Shown here one piece after another: positions 30,169 through 39,990 of a DNA stretch of 64,000 bases. The notes under the pieces were generated by a model. The model saw only the letters and a list, made by a program, of their open reading frames with translations. It was not told where the DNA came from and searched no databases. This DNA is from Alphaproteobacteria bacterium CG_4_9_14_3_um_filter_47_13 (lineage in GTDB: Bacteria; Pseudomonadota; Alphaproteobacteria; Micavibrionales; Micavibrionaceae): positions 1 to 64,000 of the forward strand of contig PFTR01000108.1 of the NCBI GenBank assembly GCA_002789675.1, read 5' to 3'. The translations under genes and the position numbers were made by a program. The number at the start of each line of letters is the position of its first letter. The first letter of the stretch is position 1.

Positions 30169-31650
30169 TTAATCTATCCATGCAATACGCAGGATATTTG
30201 TCGATCCGGGCGTTCCAAAAGGAACGCCTGCGGTGAGAACAAAACGGTCTCCCTTTTTCGCCAGTTTATATTTTAACGCCATTTCTGCTGCCTTTTTTAC
30301 CGCGCTGCCGGTATCGGTGACATCGGTAACATGGACAGCATGAACGCCATAAGACAGGCATAAACGCCGCGCCACCTCATTATTCTGGGTCAGGCACAGG
30401 ATAGGCCGCGCCGGACGTTGCCGCGCCATTCGCAGGGTTGTTGAGCCTGATGTTGTGAAATTGACAATACAGGATGCATTGATATCGCGTGCTACATGAT
30501 AGGCCGCCACGGTCAGGGCATCCGAAGAATCGGATTCGGTGATCAGATGATCGCCTTCTATAATACGCCGATACACAGGATCCTGTTCTGTACTGGCACA
30601 AATACGATCCATAATCGAAACAGCCTCAAGAGGATAGTGACCGGCGGCCGTTTCCGCCGATAACATGACAGCATCCGCGCCATCATAAACGGCTGTGGCA
30701 ACATCTGAAGCCTCCGCCCGTGTTGGCGAAGGATTTTCAATCATTGATTCCAGCATCTGCGTTGCCACAATAATAGGCTTTCCGGCGTGGCGGACACGGC
30801 GGACAATGCGTTTTTGCACAGCGGGAACATCTTCGGGCGGTATTTCTACACCCAGATCACCCCGTGCCAGCATAATACCATCGACAAAATCCATGATTTC
30901 ATCAAACCGCTCCAGTGCTGCCGGCTTTTCAATTTTGGCCATTAATGCCGCACGGCCTGCAATCAGTTTCTTTGCTTCGGCGACATCTTCGGGGCGCTGG
31001 ACAAAGCTCAGCGCCACCCAGTCAACTCCCATATCAAGCGCGGCTTTCAAGTCCTTGCGGTCTTTGGAGGTCATCGCCGGAATGGGAAGCATGATACCGG
31101 GGATGTTGACTCCTTTATTATTGGATAGTCTGGTTCCGGCTGTGACTTTTGCGTCCAGATACTCTTTGCCTTTTTCTGTACTGCCTCCTGTAATCTCCAT
31201 CCGTACCTTGCCGTCATCCATAAAGATATGATCGCCCTTTTTCAGGGCATGGATAATTTCGGGATGGGGAAGATGGACACGCGTTTGATCACCGGGCTCT
31301 GTATCAAGATCAAAGCGGAATTTCATATTTTTTTTCAGCTCGATCGCGCCATCCCTAAAGATCCCGACTCTTAATTTGGGTCCCTGCAGATCGGCAAGAG
31401 CGCAAACGGGCATGGAAAATTCCTGTTCCAGATTTCTGATGATGTCCAGATTGCGCTTATGATCTTCATGGCTGCCATGCGAAAAGTTCAGGCGGAAGAC
31501 ATCAACACCCGCAAGAAATAGTTTCCGGATCATTTCTGGCGTACGGGACGTAGGACCAAGAGTGGCAACAATTTTTGTTTGCCGGTTTCGTAGTATGGTT
31601 CTGGAGGGTTTTGCTGTCATCTCAAGAGAACTTTCCTGTTTCGTATCCAA
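30169..31650 (-). CDS. pyk: pyruvate kinase
   Basis: RQTKIVATLGPTSRTPEMI, MARGDLGVEIPPEDVPAVQKRI, ATQMLESMIENPSPTRAEASDVA. Confidence 0.97.
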   Translation of the reverse strand: MDTKQESSLEMTAKPSRTILRNRQTKIVATLGPTSRTPEMIRKLFLAGVDVFRLNFSHGSHEDHKRNLDIIRNLEQEFSMPVCALADLQGPKLRVGIFRDGAIELKKNMKFRFDLDTEPGDQTRVHLPHPEIIHALKKGDHIFMDDGKVRMEITGGSTEKGKEYLDAKVTAGTRLSNNKGVNIPGIMLPIPAMTSKDRKDLKAALDMGVDWVALSFVQRPEDVAEAKKLIAGRAALMAKIEKPAALERFDEIMDFVDGIMLARGDLGVEIPPEDVPAVQKRIVRRVRHAGKPIIVATQMLESMIENPSPTRAEASDVATAVYDGADAVMLSAETAAGHYPLEAVSIMDRICASTEQDPVYRRIIEGDHLITESDSSDALTVAAYHVARDINASCIVNFTTSGSTTLRMARQRPARPILCLTQNNEVARRLCLSYGVHAVHVTDVTDTGSAVKKAAEMALKYKLAKKGDRFVLTAGVPFGTPGSTNILRIAWID

Positions 31651-31714
31651 AGAATATAAAGACTATAGCAGAAAATTATGCTTTGGCCATGCATTGCCTG
31701 ACTTACGCAAAAAA

Positions 31715-33889
31715 CTAGAACCGGCCGCGATGAAGCCTGCGCCTTTTGTGAAAGATTGCTGGTGCGGCTCCGGCAGTACGGCGGGGACTATAAAGCGTGT
31801 CCATAGAAATTACAGCCTGAATAAGCAATCCCACACGCGTAAAGAAGCTGGTCATTTGCGCGCAGCGGTGACGGAATTCCTTATAAAGAACGCCGCTATC
31901 CTTGCTGCCGCCCTGTTGTTTCAGTTTTTTAAGACGGGCGGCTGTTTTGCTGTTATAGAGCCCTTTTTGCTCGAAAAGACTGTACGCATCAGCCGCAAGA
32001 GCTTCAGACCACTGGTAGCCGTAAAATGACATTTCATAGCCTCCGCCGAAAATATGGCTGAAACTCGGGGAAATCATCTCGCCATATTGCGGTGACCACA
32101 TGAAATCCTTCAGGACGCGTTTTTCAAAAGAGGCGACATTCTTGACTTTTCCGGCATTGGTTTCTGCCCATGCCAGATCAAGCCAGCCGCGACGGACATA
32201 GGCCATAACTCTACTGGCAGACATAAATACACGGCTTTCACGCAGTTTTTCTTTAATTTCATCCGGAAGTGTCTCGCCTGTCCGGTAATGGCGTGCCAAA
32301 CGATCCAGTACCTCCGGTTCAAATGTCCAGTTTTCCTCGATTTGTGATGGAAATTCGAGGAAATCATGCTCGACATTGGTTCCGGCCTGACTTTGATAGC
32401 GAACTTTACTGAGAATATCATGGGTCGCATGTCCCATTTCATGGAACAGGGTCTGGATGTCGTCATGGCATAAAAGCGCTGGCGCATTCCGTGTCGGCTT
32501 TGAAAGCTTCATAACAATAATATTGACAGATTTGCACAATTTTCCCTGAAAAAGACCCTGACTGACAATCGGAACACTCCATGCCGTGCCAGCGGGTTTT
32601 TGATCCCGGGCAAATAAATCAAGGAATAAAACACCCATATGAGTGCCTGTTCGGGCATTAGTGACCTGAAACGCACGTACGTCCTTATGATAGACAGGAT
32701 ATTGGTCTGTTTCAATGAAATGCAGCCCATATAATTTTTTAAAATGCTCGAATGTACCTTTGAGAACAGTTTCCATTTCGAAATAGGGACGCAACTCTTC
32801 ATTATCAAATCCCAGTATTTTCTTTTTCAAGCGCTCTTTTATGTAAGGCACATCCCAGGGCTGGAGATTTTTAATCCTGTACGTGTCATTTGCAAAATCT
32901 TTTAATTCCGCCATTTCTTTTTTGGCCTGTGGCAGAGCGATACGGCGCAGTAATTTAAGGAATTTTCCAACAGTGCCGGGTTTTAGCGCCATATGGGAAC
33001 CGAGTTCCATGTCTGCCATTGAGCGGTAGCCGAGGATTCGTGCCCTTTTTTGATAAAGACGGTTAAGCGCAATAATTGTTTCACAGTTATTGTAGCGGCC
33101 TTTTGTGGCGCGTGTATGATAGGCACGGTACAGACGTTCCCGCGCTGTACGTTTATGGACGGATTCAATAAAAACGGCGTAGGTTTCCTCGTCCAGCGCA
33201 AACGCCCATTTCCCTTTATGGCCGTTTTCCTGTGCCTTGGTTGCAGCTTGTGTCCGCGCAAAGGCAGGCAGACCGTCAAGATCTTTGGGACGAGAGAAAA
33301 CAACAAGCGTTTCGGTTTCGGCGCGTACCATGTTTTTCTGGCTGGTGATTTCCAGATCTGCAATCTGTTCCTGTAATTTATAGAACAGATCTTTATTCTG
33401 GTCTGAAAGTTTAATGCCGGAGTCGATGAACCCGTTCTCATAGGATTCGTGCAAATATTTTTGTGCACGGGTCAATTTGGTGTAACGGGCAGACTCTCGA
33501 ACGGCAAGCAATCGCTGGTAGATTTTATCACTTCCGAATAATTTTTTATAATAATCGTGATATTGTCCGGAAATTTCGCGATAAAGCATTTCATACCGGA
33601 TTTCTTCGTTTTTATTTCGCGGGATGATATTAAACAGAATTCCGGCAAAATAGCGTGCCAGTTCATCGCTATTTTCAAGCGCTTCGACCGTATTGATAAA
33701 ACCCGGCTGGCGGTTGTTATCTATAATTTTCTGTAGATTTTCGTGTGCCAGATTCAGGGCATACTCAAATGCCGGAAGGACATGGCAGGGCTTTATCCTG
33801 TCCCAGGCAGGGACAAAATGAGTTTTTTCATAAAAATGAAAAAACGGGTTGCTTTTCAAGTGTTCGGGAGGAACCCCCAAATCCTTCAT
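31715..33889 (-). CDS. M3-family zinc metallopeptidase (oligopeptidase/Dcp-like)
   Basis: LFHEMGHATHDIL zinc motif; overall M3 architecture. Confidence 0.9.
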   Translation of the reverse strand: MKDLGVPPEHLKSNPFFHFYEKTHFVPAWDRIKPCHVLPAFEYALNLAHENLQKIIDNNRQPGFINTVEALENSDELARYFAGILFNIIPRNKNEEIRYEMLYREISGQYHDYYKKLFGSDKIYQRLLAVRESARYTKLTRAQKYLHESYENGFIDSGIKLSDQNKDLFYKLQEQIADLEITSQKNMVRAETETLVVFSRPKDLDGLPAFARTQAATKAQENGHKGKWAFALDEETYAVFIESVHKRTARERLYRAYHTRATKGRYNNCETIIALNRLYQKRARILGYRSMADMELGSHMALKPGTVGKFLKLLRRIALPQAKKEMAELKDFANDTYRIKNLQPWDVPYIKERLKKKILGFDNEELRPYFEMETVLKGTFEHFKKLYGLHFIETDQYPVYHKDVRAFQVTNARTGTHMGVLFLDLFARDQKPAGTAWSVPIVSQGLFQGKLCKSVNIIVMKLSKPTRNAPALLCHDDIQTLFHEMGHATHDILSKVRYQSQAGTNVEHDFLEFPSQIEENWTFEPEVLDRLARHYRTGETLPDEIKEKLRESRVFMSASRVMAYVRRGWLDLAWAETNAGKVKNVASFEKRVLKDFMWSPQYGEMISPSFSHIFGGGYEMSFYGYQWSEALAADAYSLFEQKGLYNSKTAARLKKLKQQGGSKDSGVLYKEFRHRCAQMTSFFTRVGLLIQAVISMDTLYSPRRTAGAAPAIFHKRRRLHRGRF

Positions 33890-34129
33890 ACCATATCTTC
33901 CCTATTTTCAAGTAATAACCAGTTATAGCCTTCAAGAGGCCTGACAGGCAAGACTCTTTTTATTTTGACATAATATTATCTTTGTTGCGTGTTTATTCGA
34001 AGGTTCCCGCTATAAAACGGATTTTTAGAATAAAATTATAAAATATCGCGTGCCGCAAATAGCGAAGATCATTGAGTCTTGAGGAAAAATATTCTACCGT
34101 TGCCAGTAATATTTGAATAAGGTAAAAAG

Positions 34130-34972
34130 ATGGATGCAAATGTAAAAAAACCGGAACAGGGAACCTTGAATATCAAGAGTTTTTCTTTTGTTGACTATTT
34201 TCTGGATCCTTGCGCAGATCTTGGTCATACCATATTGCATCTGCTGGCATCTATCGGAAGACTGACGCTTTTTATTTTCCGTTCTGTGATGCATGTATTT
34301 TTGCCCCCTTTTTTTCCGCGCCTCATCACAAGACAGATTATTGATATCGGTTATTATTCTCTTCCCGTTGTCGGGATGACCGCCCTGTTTACAGGGATGG
34401 TTCTGGCATTGCAGAGTTATACCGGCTTTTCCCGTTTTAATGCGGAAAGCGCGGTGGCGGCTGTTGTCGTTCTTTCTGTGACAAGGGAGCTTGCGCCTGT
34501 ACTGGCCGGATTGATGGTTGCCGGAAGAGTTGGTGCGTCGATTGCTGCGGAAATAGGCACAATGCGCGTAACCGAGCAGATTGACGCGCTGACGACTTTG
34601 TCGGTCAACCCTTATAAATATCTGATCGCGCCGCGTCTTATTGCCGGCACGCTGATGCTACCGGTTCTTGTTCTGGTCGGTGATATTATCGGTGTTTTTG
34701 GCGGTTATCTGGTAAGTATTTATAATCTGGGATTTTCACCTGCCAATTATCTGACACAGACATGGGATATACTGGAAAATATTGATGTTATCTCCGGCCT
34801 TGTCAAAGCAGCGGTTTTTGGTTTTATTGTGGCGGTAATGGGATGTTATAACGGATTTCACTCCGGACGCGGGGCGCAGGGTGTCGGGACGGCAACCACT
34901 TATGCCGTTGTATCATCTTCAATTTTAATTCTGATTTTCAATTATATTCTCACGCAGGTCTTTTTCTCATGA
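34130..34972 (+). CDS. mlaE: phospholipid ABC transporter permease MlaE
   Basis: IGYYSLPVVGMTALFTGMVLALQSYTGFSRF, RELAPVLAGLMVAGRVGASIAAEIGTMRVTEQIDAL. Confidence 0.93.
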   Translation: MDANVKKPEQGTLNIKSFSFVDYFLDPCADLGHTILHLLASIGRLTLFIFRSVMHVFLPPFFPRLITRQIIDIGYYSLPVVGMTALFTGMVLALQSYTGFSRFNAESAVAAVVVLSVTRELAPVLAGLMVAGRVGASIAAEIGTMRVTEQIDALTTLSVNPYKYLIAPRLIAGTLMLPVLVLVGDIIGVFGGYLVSIYNLGFSPANYLTQTWDILENIDVISGLVKAAVFGFIVAVMGCYNGFHSGRGAQGVGTATTYAVVSSSILILIFNYILTQVFFS

Positions 34973-35754
34973 CGGATATAAAGCTCCATCTCAGCAATGT
35001 TAAAAAATCATTTGGCAGTAATATTGTCCTGAATGGCATTGATCTCCGGATTCCAAAAGGAAAGTCCCTTGTTGTGATCGGGGGGTCAGGTACAGGGAAG
35101 TCGGTGATGCTTAAATGTGTTCTGGGACTGATCACACCTGATGAGGGATCTATTCAGGTTGATGGACAGGAGACACTCGGCCTTGGTGTCCGCGAGCGCG
35201 ATAAATTAATGCGCAAATTCGGGATGTTATTTCAGGGGGGCGCTTTATTTGACTCTCTGAAAATCTGGGAAAATATTGCTTTTGGTTTGATTCAGGGACG
35301 CGGATTTGACCGTAAGGCAGCAAAAAAAGTTGCTCTGGAAAAACTGGTGGCAGTGGGTCTGAAAGAAGAGGTTTGCGATCTGTTTCCTGCGGAACTGTCT
35401 GGCGGGATGCAAAAACGTGTCAGTCTTGCCCGCGCTATTGCGACGGATCCTGAAATTATTTTCTTTGACGAACCAACAACCGGCCTTGATCCGATTATGG
35501 CGGATGTCATTAACGAGCTTATTAAAAGTATTGTTGTAAAAATGGGGGCAACGGCTTTGTCAATTACCCATGATATGGCCAGCGCTCGCAAGATTGCCGA
35601 TCATATTGCGATGATTTATCAGGGCAAGATCGTCTGGCATGGCCCGGTGGAAGATCTTGATCAGTCAGGAAACGAGTATGTTGACCAGTTTATCCATGGC
35701 CGTGCCGAGGGTCCCATTACCGATGATCTGAAATCGGTTCGCAGCGCAGCTTGA
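34969..35754 (+). CDS. mlaF: phospholipid ABC transporter ATP-binding protein MlaF
   Basis: Walker A GGSGTGKSVMLKC, LSGGMQKRVSLARAIATDPEIIFFDEPTTGLDP; ATGA overlap with mlaE. Confidence 0.93.
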   Translation: MTDIKLHLSNVKKSFGSNIVLNGIDLRIPKGKSLVVIGGSGTGKSVMLKCVLGLITPDEGSIQVDGQETLGLGVRERDKLMRKFGMLFQGGALFDSLKIWENIAFGLIQGRGFDRKAAKKVALEKLVAVGLKEEVCDLFPAELSGGMQKRVSLARAIATDPEIIFFDEPTTGLDPIMADVINELIKSIVVKMGATALSITHDMASARKIADHIAMIYQGKIVWHGPVEDLDQSGNEYVDQFIHGRAEGPITDDLKSVRSAA

Positions 35755-35946
35755 GAGCAGGAAAGGTTTCCGGGACAGGAAATGGCCATAGAAGCTTAAA
35801 TAAAAATTTGTGATTATTCCTTTGGCATCAGTGCCAGCGCTTACGGTGAATTATACGCCTTTTGCCGACAAGGATAAGTTTGATCAAATCCTTGAATCTA
35901 TATAAATTCATGTGCATTTGTATTTTTTTATGATTAAAAAGAAGAT

Positions 35947-37092
35947 ATGGCGCCTACAATTTTAAAAAACAGATCTCTGGAGGACGAGGAAAAAATCTCG
36001 TGGCTTCAGTTAATTCGTACCGAAAATGTCGGGCCGATTACTTTTTTCAATTTCATGGACTATTACGGCTCTGCCGATAAGGCTTTGGCGGCCATTCCCG
36101 AACTGGCCAAACGCGGCGGACGGAAAAAGCCCCTTATTATTCCGCCCCGTCCTTTCGTAGAAAAAGAATATGAAGCTGTGCGCCGGCAGGGCGGGGATAT
36201 TATTACCGCCTGTGATCCTGTCTATCCGCTGGCGCTGTCGGCGCTTGAGGATGCGCCGCCCGTGATAACGGTTTTTGGCAATCCTGCTTTAATGCAGAAA
36301 CCCTGTATCGGGATTGTCGGAGCGCGGAATGCGTCGCTTAATGGCCGGAAATTTGCCCATAAACTTGCGGCGGATCTTGGTATGGCCGGACAGATTGTTG
36401 TATCCGGTCTGGCACGGGGGATTGATACCGCCGCGCATGAAGGAGCGCTGGCGCAGGGAACAATCGCTGTCGTCGCAGGCGGCATTGATGTTGTTTACCC
36501 CTCCGAAAACCAGAATTTATACAACCGGATTAAAGAGCAGGGACTGATTATTGCCGAAAATCCCCTTGGTGCCGCCCCCCGCGCACAGGATTTTCCGCGC
36601 CGGAACCGTATTGTTTCCGGGCTTTCTCAGGGCATCATTGTTGTAGAGGCCACCTTACGTTCCGGCTCGCTGATTACTGCCCGTCTTGCCGGAGAGCAGG
36701 GACGTGATGTCTATGCTGTTCCCGGTCATCCTCTGGATCCCCGCGCCAGTGGTCCGAATGCTTTGATCCGTGATGGCGCGACCCTGATCAGAAGTGCGGA
36801 GGACGTACTGGAGAATGTAAATCATTTCACCGGAAACGGCCTTTCGGATTCAGGATACTCCCGTTTTGAACCTTCTTTTGATCCGGCCAATGATGTTCCC
36901 GCCAGCCAGAGTTTTGATGAAGCGCGGGACATCATTATAAATAATCTGTCTTATGCGCCTTGCGAGATCAATGAAATCATCCGCCATACGGGTTTAAGCA
37001 CGGCTCTCGCGCAAACCGTCCTGATGGAATTGGAACTGGCCGGACGGATTCAGCGTTTGCCCGGGAACCGGGTCATGCTGCTGGAGGAATGA
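35947..37092 (+). CDS. dprA: DNA processing protein DprA
   Basis: GIVGARNASLNGRKFA, VSGLARGIDTAAHEGAL, FPRRNRIVSGLSQG. Confidence 0.95.
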   Translation: MAPTILKNRSLEDEEKISWLQLIRTENVGPITFFNFMDYYGSADKALAAIPELAKRGGRKKPLIIPPRPFVEKEYEAVRRQGGDIITACDPVYPLALSALEDAPPVITVFGNPALMQKPCIGIVGARNASLNGRKFAHKLAADLGMAGQIVVSGLARGIDTAAHEGALAQGTIAVVAGGIDVVYPSENQNLYNRIKEQGLIIAENPLGAAPRAQDFPRRNRIVSGLSQGIIVVEATLRSGSLITARLAGEQGRDVYAVPGHPLDPRASGPNALIRDGATLIRSAEDVLENVNHFTGNGLSDSGYSRFEPSFDPANDVPASQSFDEARDIIINNLSYAPCEINEIIRHTGLSTALAQTVLMELELAGRIQRLPGNRVMLLEE

Positions 37093-37134
37093 CAGTCATT
37101 TCCAGGTCTGAACAGGTTCATTATAATAGGTTGA

Positions 37135-37166
37135 AACTATATTACGGTAATGTAATATAGTTTTTT
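37135..37166 (+). terminator. rho-independent terminator after dprA
   Basis: AACTATATTAC-GGTAAT-GTAATATAGTT followed by T-run. Confidence 0.7.
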
Positions 37167-37255
37167 ATTATGCCAATAAAAATCAAGCAACTTGACGGGA
37201 TGCTTTTTCCATGTCAATTCCTTAAGAGAATAAACTGATTCGGAAGGAAATTTTT

Positions 37256-39832
37256 TTGAGTGCGCCGAACCTTGTGATTGTGGAATCGCCTGCCAAGGCC
37301 AAGACAATCAATAAATATCTTGGCACCGAATATGAGGTTATTGCCTCCTATGGCCATATTCGCGACTTGCCGCCCAAGGATGGATCGGTATTGCCGGATG
37401 ATGACTTTGCCATGTGCTGGCAGGCAGGGGATCGGGCGGCCAAGCCAATCCGCGATATTAAAAATGCCGTCAAAAAGGCCAAAGCCATTTATCTGGCAAC
37501 GGACCCTGACAGGGAAGGGGAGGCCATTTCATGGCATATAAAGGAATTGCTGGCCGAAGACCATTTGATTGAAGACCGGAAAGTTTTTCGCGTGACCTTT
37601 AACGAGATCACCAAAAAGGCCGTGCAGGATGCTTTTGCCAATGCCCGTGATCTTGATAATAATCTGGTGGATGCCTACCTTGCCCGCCGCGCCCTTGATT
37701 ATCTGGTCGGGTTTAATATTTCGCCCGTTCTTTGGCGCAAGCTTCCCGGGTCACGCTCGGCAGGGCGCGTGCAGTCTGTAGCACTGCGTCTGATCTGCGA
37801 ACGCGAAACCGAGATAGAAAAGTTCAGAGCCGATGAATACTGGTCTATCGAAGCGCGGCTTAAAAACGTGGACGGGATTCCCTTTACTGCACGATTAACG
37901 CACCTTGCCGGAAACAAACTGGAAAAACTGGATATCAAAAATGCAGAGACGGCCAGCAATGCTGTAGCGCGAATCCGGAATAAATCCTTAAGCGTCCAGA
38001 AAGTCGAAAAGAAACAGCAGCGCCGCAATTCGCCGCCACCTTTTATTACTTCGACCTTGCAACAGGATGCCGCACGGCGTTTATATTTCACAGCTTCGCA
38101 GACCATGCGTACCGCGCAAAAACTTTATGAAGGAATGGAAATCGGCGGCGAGCAGGTTGGCCTGATTACCTATATGAGAACAGACGGCACGACATTATCT
38201 GAAGATGCCGTCAACCAGTCCCGCGACCTGATTAAAAAGAATTACGGTGATAAATATTTGCCCGATGCCCCGCGCCTTTATAAATCAAAAGCAAAAAATG
38301 CGCAGGAAGCACATGAAGCCATTCGCCCGACCGATCTAACCCGTACACCCGAACAAATGGCAAAATTTCTGGATGACCAGCAAGCGCGGCTTTACGAGCT
38401 GATCTGGAAACGCACCATGGCCTCGCAAATGGAAAATGCCATCCTTGATCAGGTACGCGCCGATATTTCAGATGGTACGGATGATGTCATTCTTCGCGCC
38501 ACAGGCTCGGTCATTGCTTTTGACGGTTTTCTAACGCTTTATGAAGAAAATGACAGCGATGATGAAAAAGAGGAAAAAGAAGAGGAAAAACGCCTGCCGC
38601 TCTTACAGGAAGGCGATGCCACCAAACTGGTTGATGTGGATTCAGCGCAGCATTTTACCCAGCCGCCACCGCGTTATTCCGAAGCCTCTCTGGTTAAAAA
38701 ACTTGAAGAGCTTGGCATTGGTCGTCCGTCAACCTACGCCTCGATCATGCAGGTGCTGAAAGACCGTAACTATGTCACGCTGGATAAGAGACGGTTTATT
38801 CCCGAAGATCGCGGACGGATCGTCACCACATTCCTGATGAAATTTTTTACCCGCTATGTGGATTATGATTTTACGGCTGAACTGGAAGAAGAGCTTGATA
38901 TCATTGCCAATGGCGATCTTTTCTGGAAGGAGGCATTGCGTCTGTTCTGGACTGATTTTTCCAAAGCGATTGCCGGAACAAAAGATCTGACTATTACCGA
39001 AGTGATTGACCATCTGAATGAAGAGCTTGGCCCCCATTTCTTTCCCAAAGATGAAAAAGGAAATATGACCCGGGTCTGCGCAGCATGCGGGGAGGGGCAG
39101 TTATCCTTGAAGCTTGGAAAATTTGGTGCTTTTATCGGCTGCTCCAATTACCCTGACTGCAAATTCACGCGGCCTCTGGTGGTCAAGGACGAGGACGGGA
39201 ATCCTGATGATCCTGATGCAGCGCGGCTGAGTAACGAGCCGAAAGAACTGGGCATTGATCCGAAAACGGGAAGAACCGTGTCTCTGCGGCGGGGGCCTTA
39301 TGGTCCTTATGTCCAGATTGATCCGCCGCCGGAATCAGAAGACAAACCGGAACTCAAAGAAGAAGAAAAACTTGTCAAAGAAACAAAGGGCAAAGACAAG
39401 AAAAAGACAAAGGCCAAGGCGAAAGCAAAACCAAAGGACAAACCCAAACGTCAGGGATTGCCGCGTGGTACGAATATTGCCGATATTGATCTGGCAGCGG
39501 CTCTTAAATTACTGGAACTGCCGCGTGAGATCGGCGCTCATCCCGAAACCGGAAAAATGATTACGGCCGGAATCGGACGTTTTGGTCCTTTCCTGAAACA
39601 TGATAATGTTTTTTCATCATTGCCCAAAGATGATGATGTCCTGCAGGTCGGTATCAACCGTGCGGTTGTTGTGATTGCCGAAGCGATAGAAAAGCGTGCG
39701 GCGCGGGAAGCGGCAAAAACGGCCAAGAGTGCTGAAAAATCGGATATAAAAACACCTGTCAAAAAGAAAAGTGCCGCGAAAAAAACAACCCTAAAAAAAG
39801 TTTCTGCTAAAAAAACAGCAACGAAATCCTGA
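37256..39832 (+). CDS. topA: DNA topoisomerase I
   Basis: LVIVESPAKAKTINKYLG, toprim DPDREGEAISWHI, zinc-ribbon C-terminal region, Lys/Ala-rich tail; TTG start. Confidence 0.96.
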   Translation: MSAPNLVIVESPAKAKTINKYLGTEYEVIASYGHIRDLPPKDGSVLPDDDFAMCWQAGDRAAKPIRDIKNAVKKAKAIYLATDPDREGEAISWHIKELLAEDHLIEDRKVFRVTFNEITKKAVQDAFANARDLDNNLVDAYLARRALDYLVGFNISPVLWRKLPGSRSAGRVQSVALRLICERETEIEKFRADEYWSIEARLKNVDGIPFTARLTHLAGNKLEKLDIKNAETASNAVARIRNKSLSVQKVEKKQQRRNSPPPFITSTLQQDAARRLYFTASQTMRTAQKLYEGMEIGGEQVGLITYMRTDGTTLSEDAVNQSRDLIKKNYGDKYLPDAPRLYKSKAKNAQEAHEAIRPTDLTRTPEQMAKFLDDQQARLYELIWKRTMASQMENAILDQVRADISDGTDDVILRATGSVIAFDGFLTLYEENDSDDEKEEKEEEKRLPLLQEGDATKLVDVDSAQHFTQPPPRYSEASLVKKLEELGIGRPSTYASIMQVLKDRNYVTLDKRRFIPEDRGRIVTTFLMKFFTRYVDYDFTAELEEELDIIANGDLFWKEALRLFWTDFSKAIAGTKDLTITEVIDHLNEELGPHFFPKDEKGNMTRVCAACGEGQLSLKLGKFGAFIGCSNYPDCKFTRPLVVKDEDGNPDDPDAARLSNEPKELGIDPKTGRTVSLRRGPYGPYVQIDPPPESEDKPELKEEEKLVKETKGKDKKKTKAKAKAKPKDKPKRQGLPRGTNIADIDLAAALKLLELPREIGAHPETGKMITAGIGRFGPFLKHDNVFSSLPKDDDVLQVGINRAVVVIAEAIEKRAAREAAKTAKSAEKSDIKTPVKKKSAAKKTTLKKVSAKKTATKS

Positions 39833-39880
39833 AAATTATAGTAATTTTAATTTAGAAATAGTCACTTTTTAAAGCACGTC

Positions 39881-39942
39881 ATCACACGCTTTATGCGTGT
39901 GATCCATATAAATCAATAGATTACACGGACAAGCCGTGTAAT
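39881..39942. repeat. pair of perfect hairpins with near-identical 9-bp stems
   Basis: ATCACACGC-TTTAT-GCGTGTGAT (39881-39903) and ATTACACGG-ACAAG-CCGTGTAAT (39920-39942), between convergent genes. Confidence 0.85.
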
Positions 39943-39990
39943 GGCGGTATAGGGTAAATGTCTTATTCTTAACTTAAATTACTATATCAC

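Noticed and set aside
31562-32029. 155-aa + ORF bridging pyk and the M3 peptidase gene
   Set aside because: Overlaps both genes on the opposite strand and lacks a recognisable domain; CxxC content comes from the reverse complement of the peptidase C-terminus.
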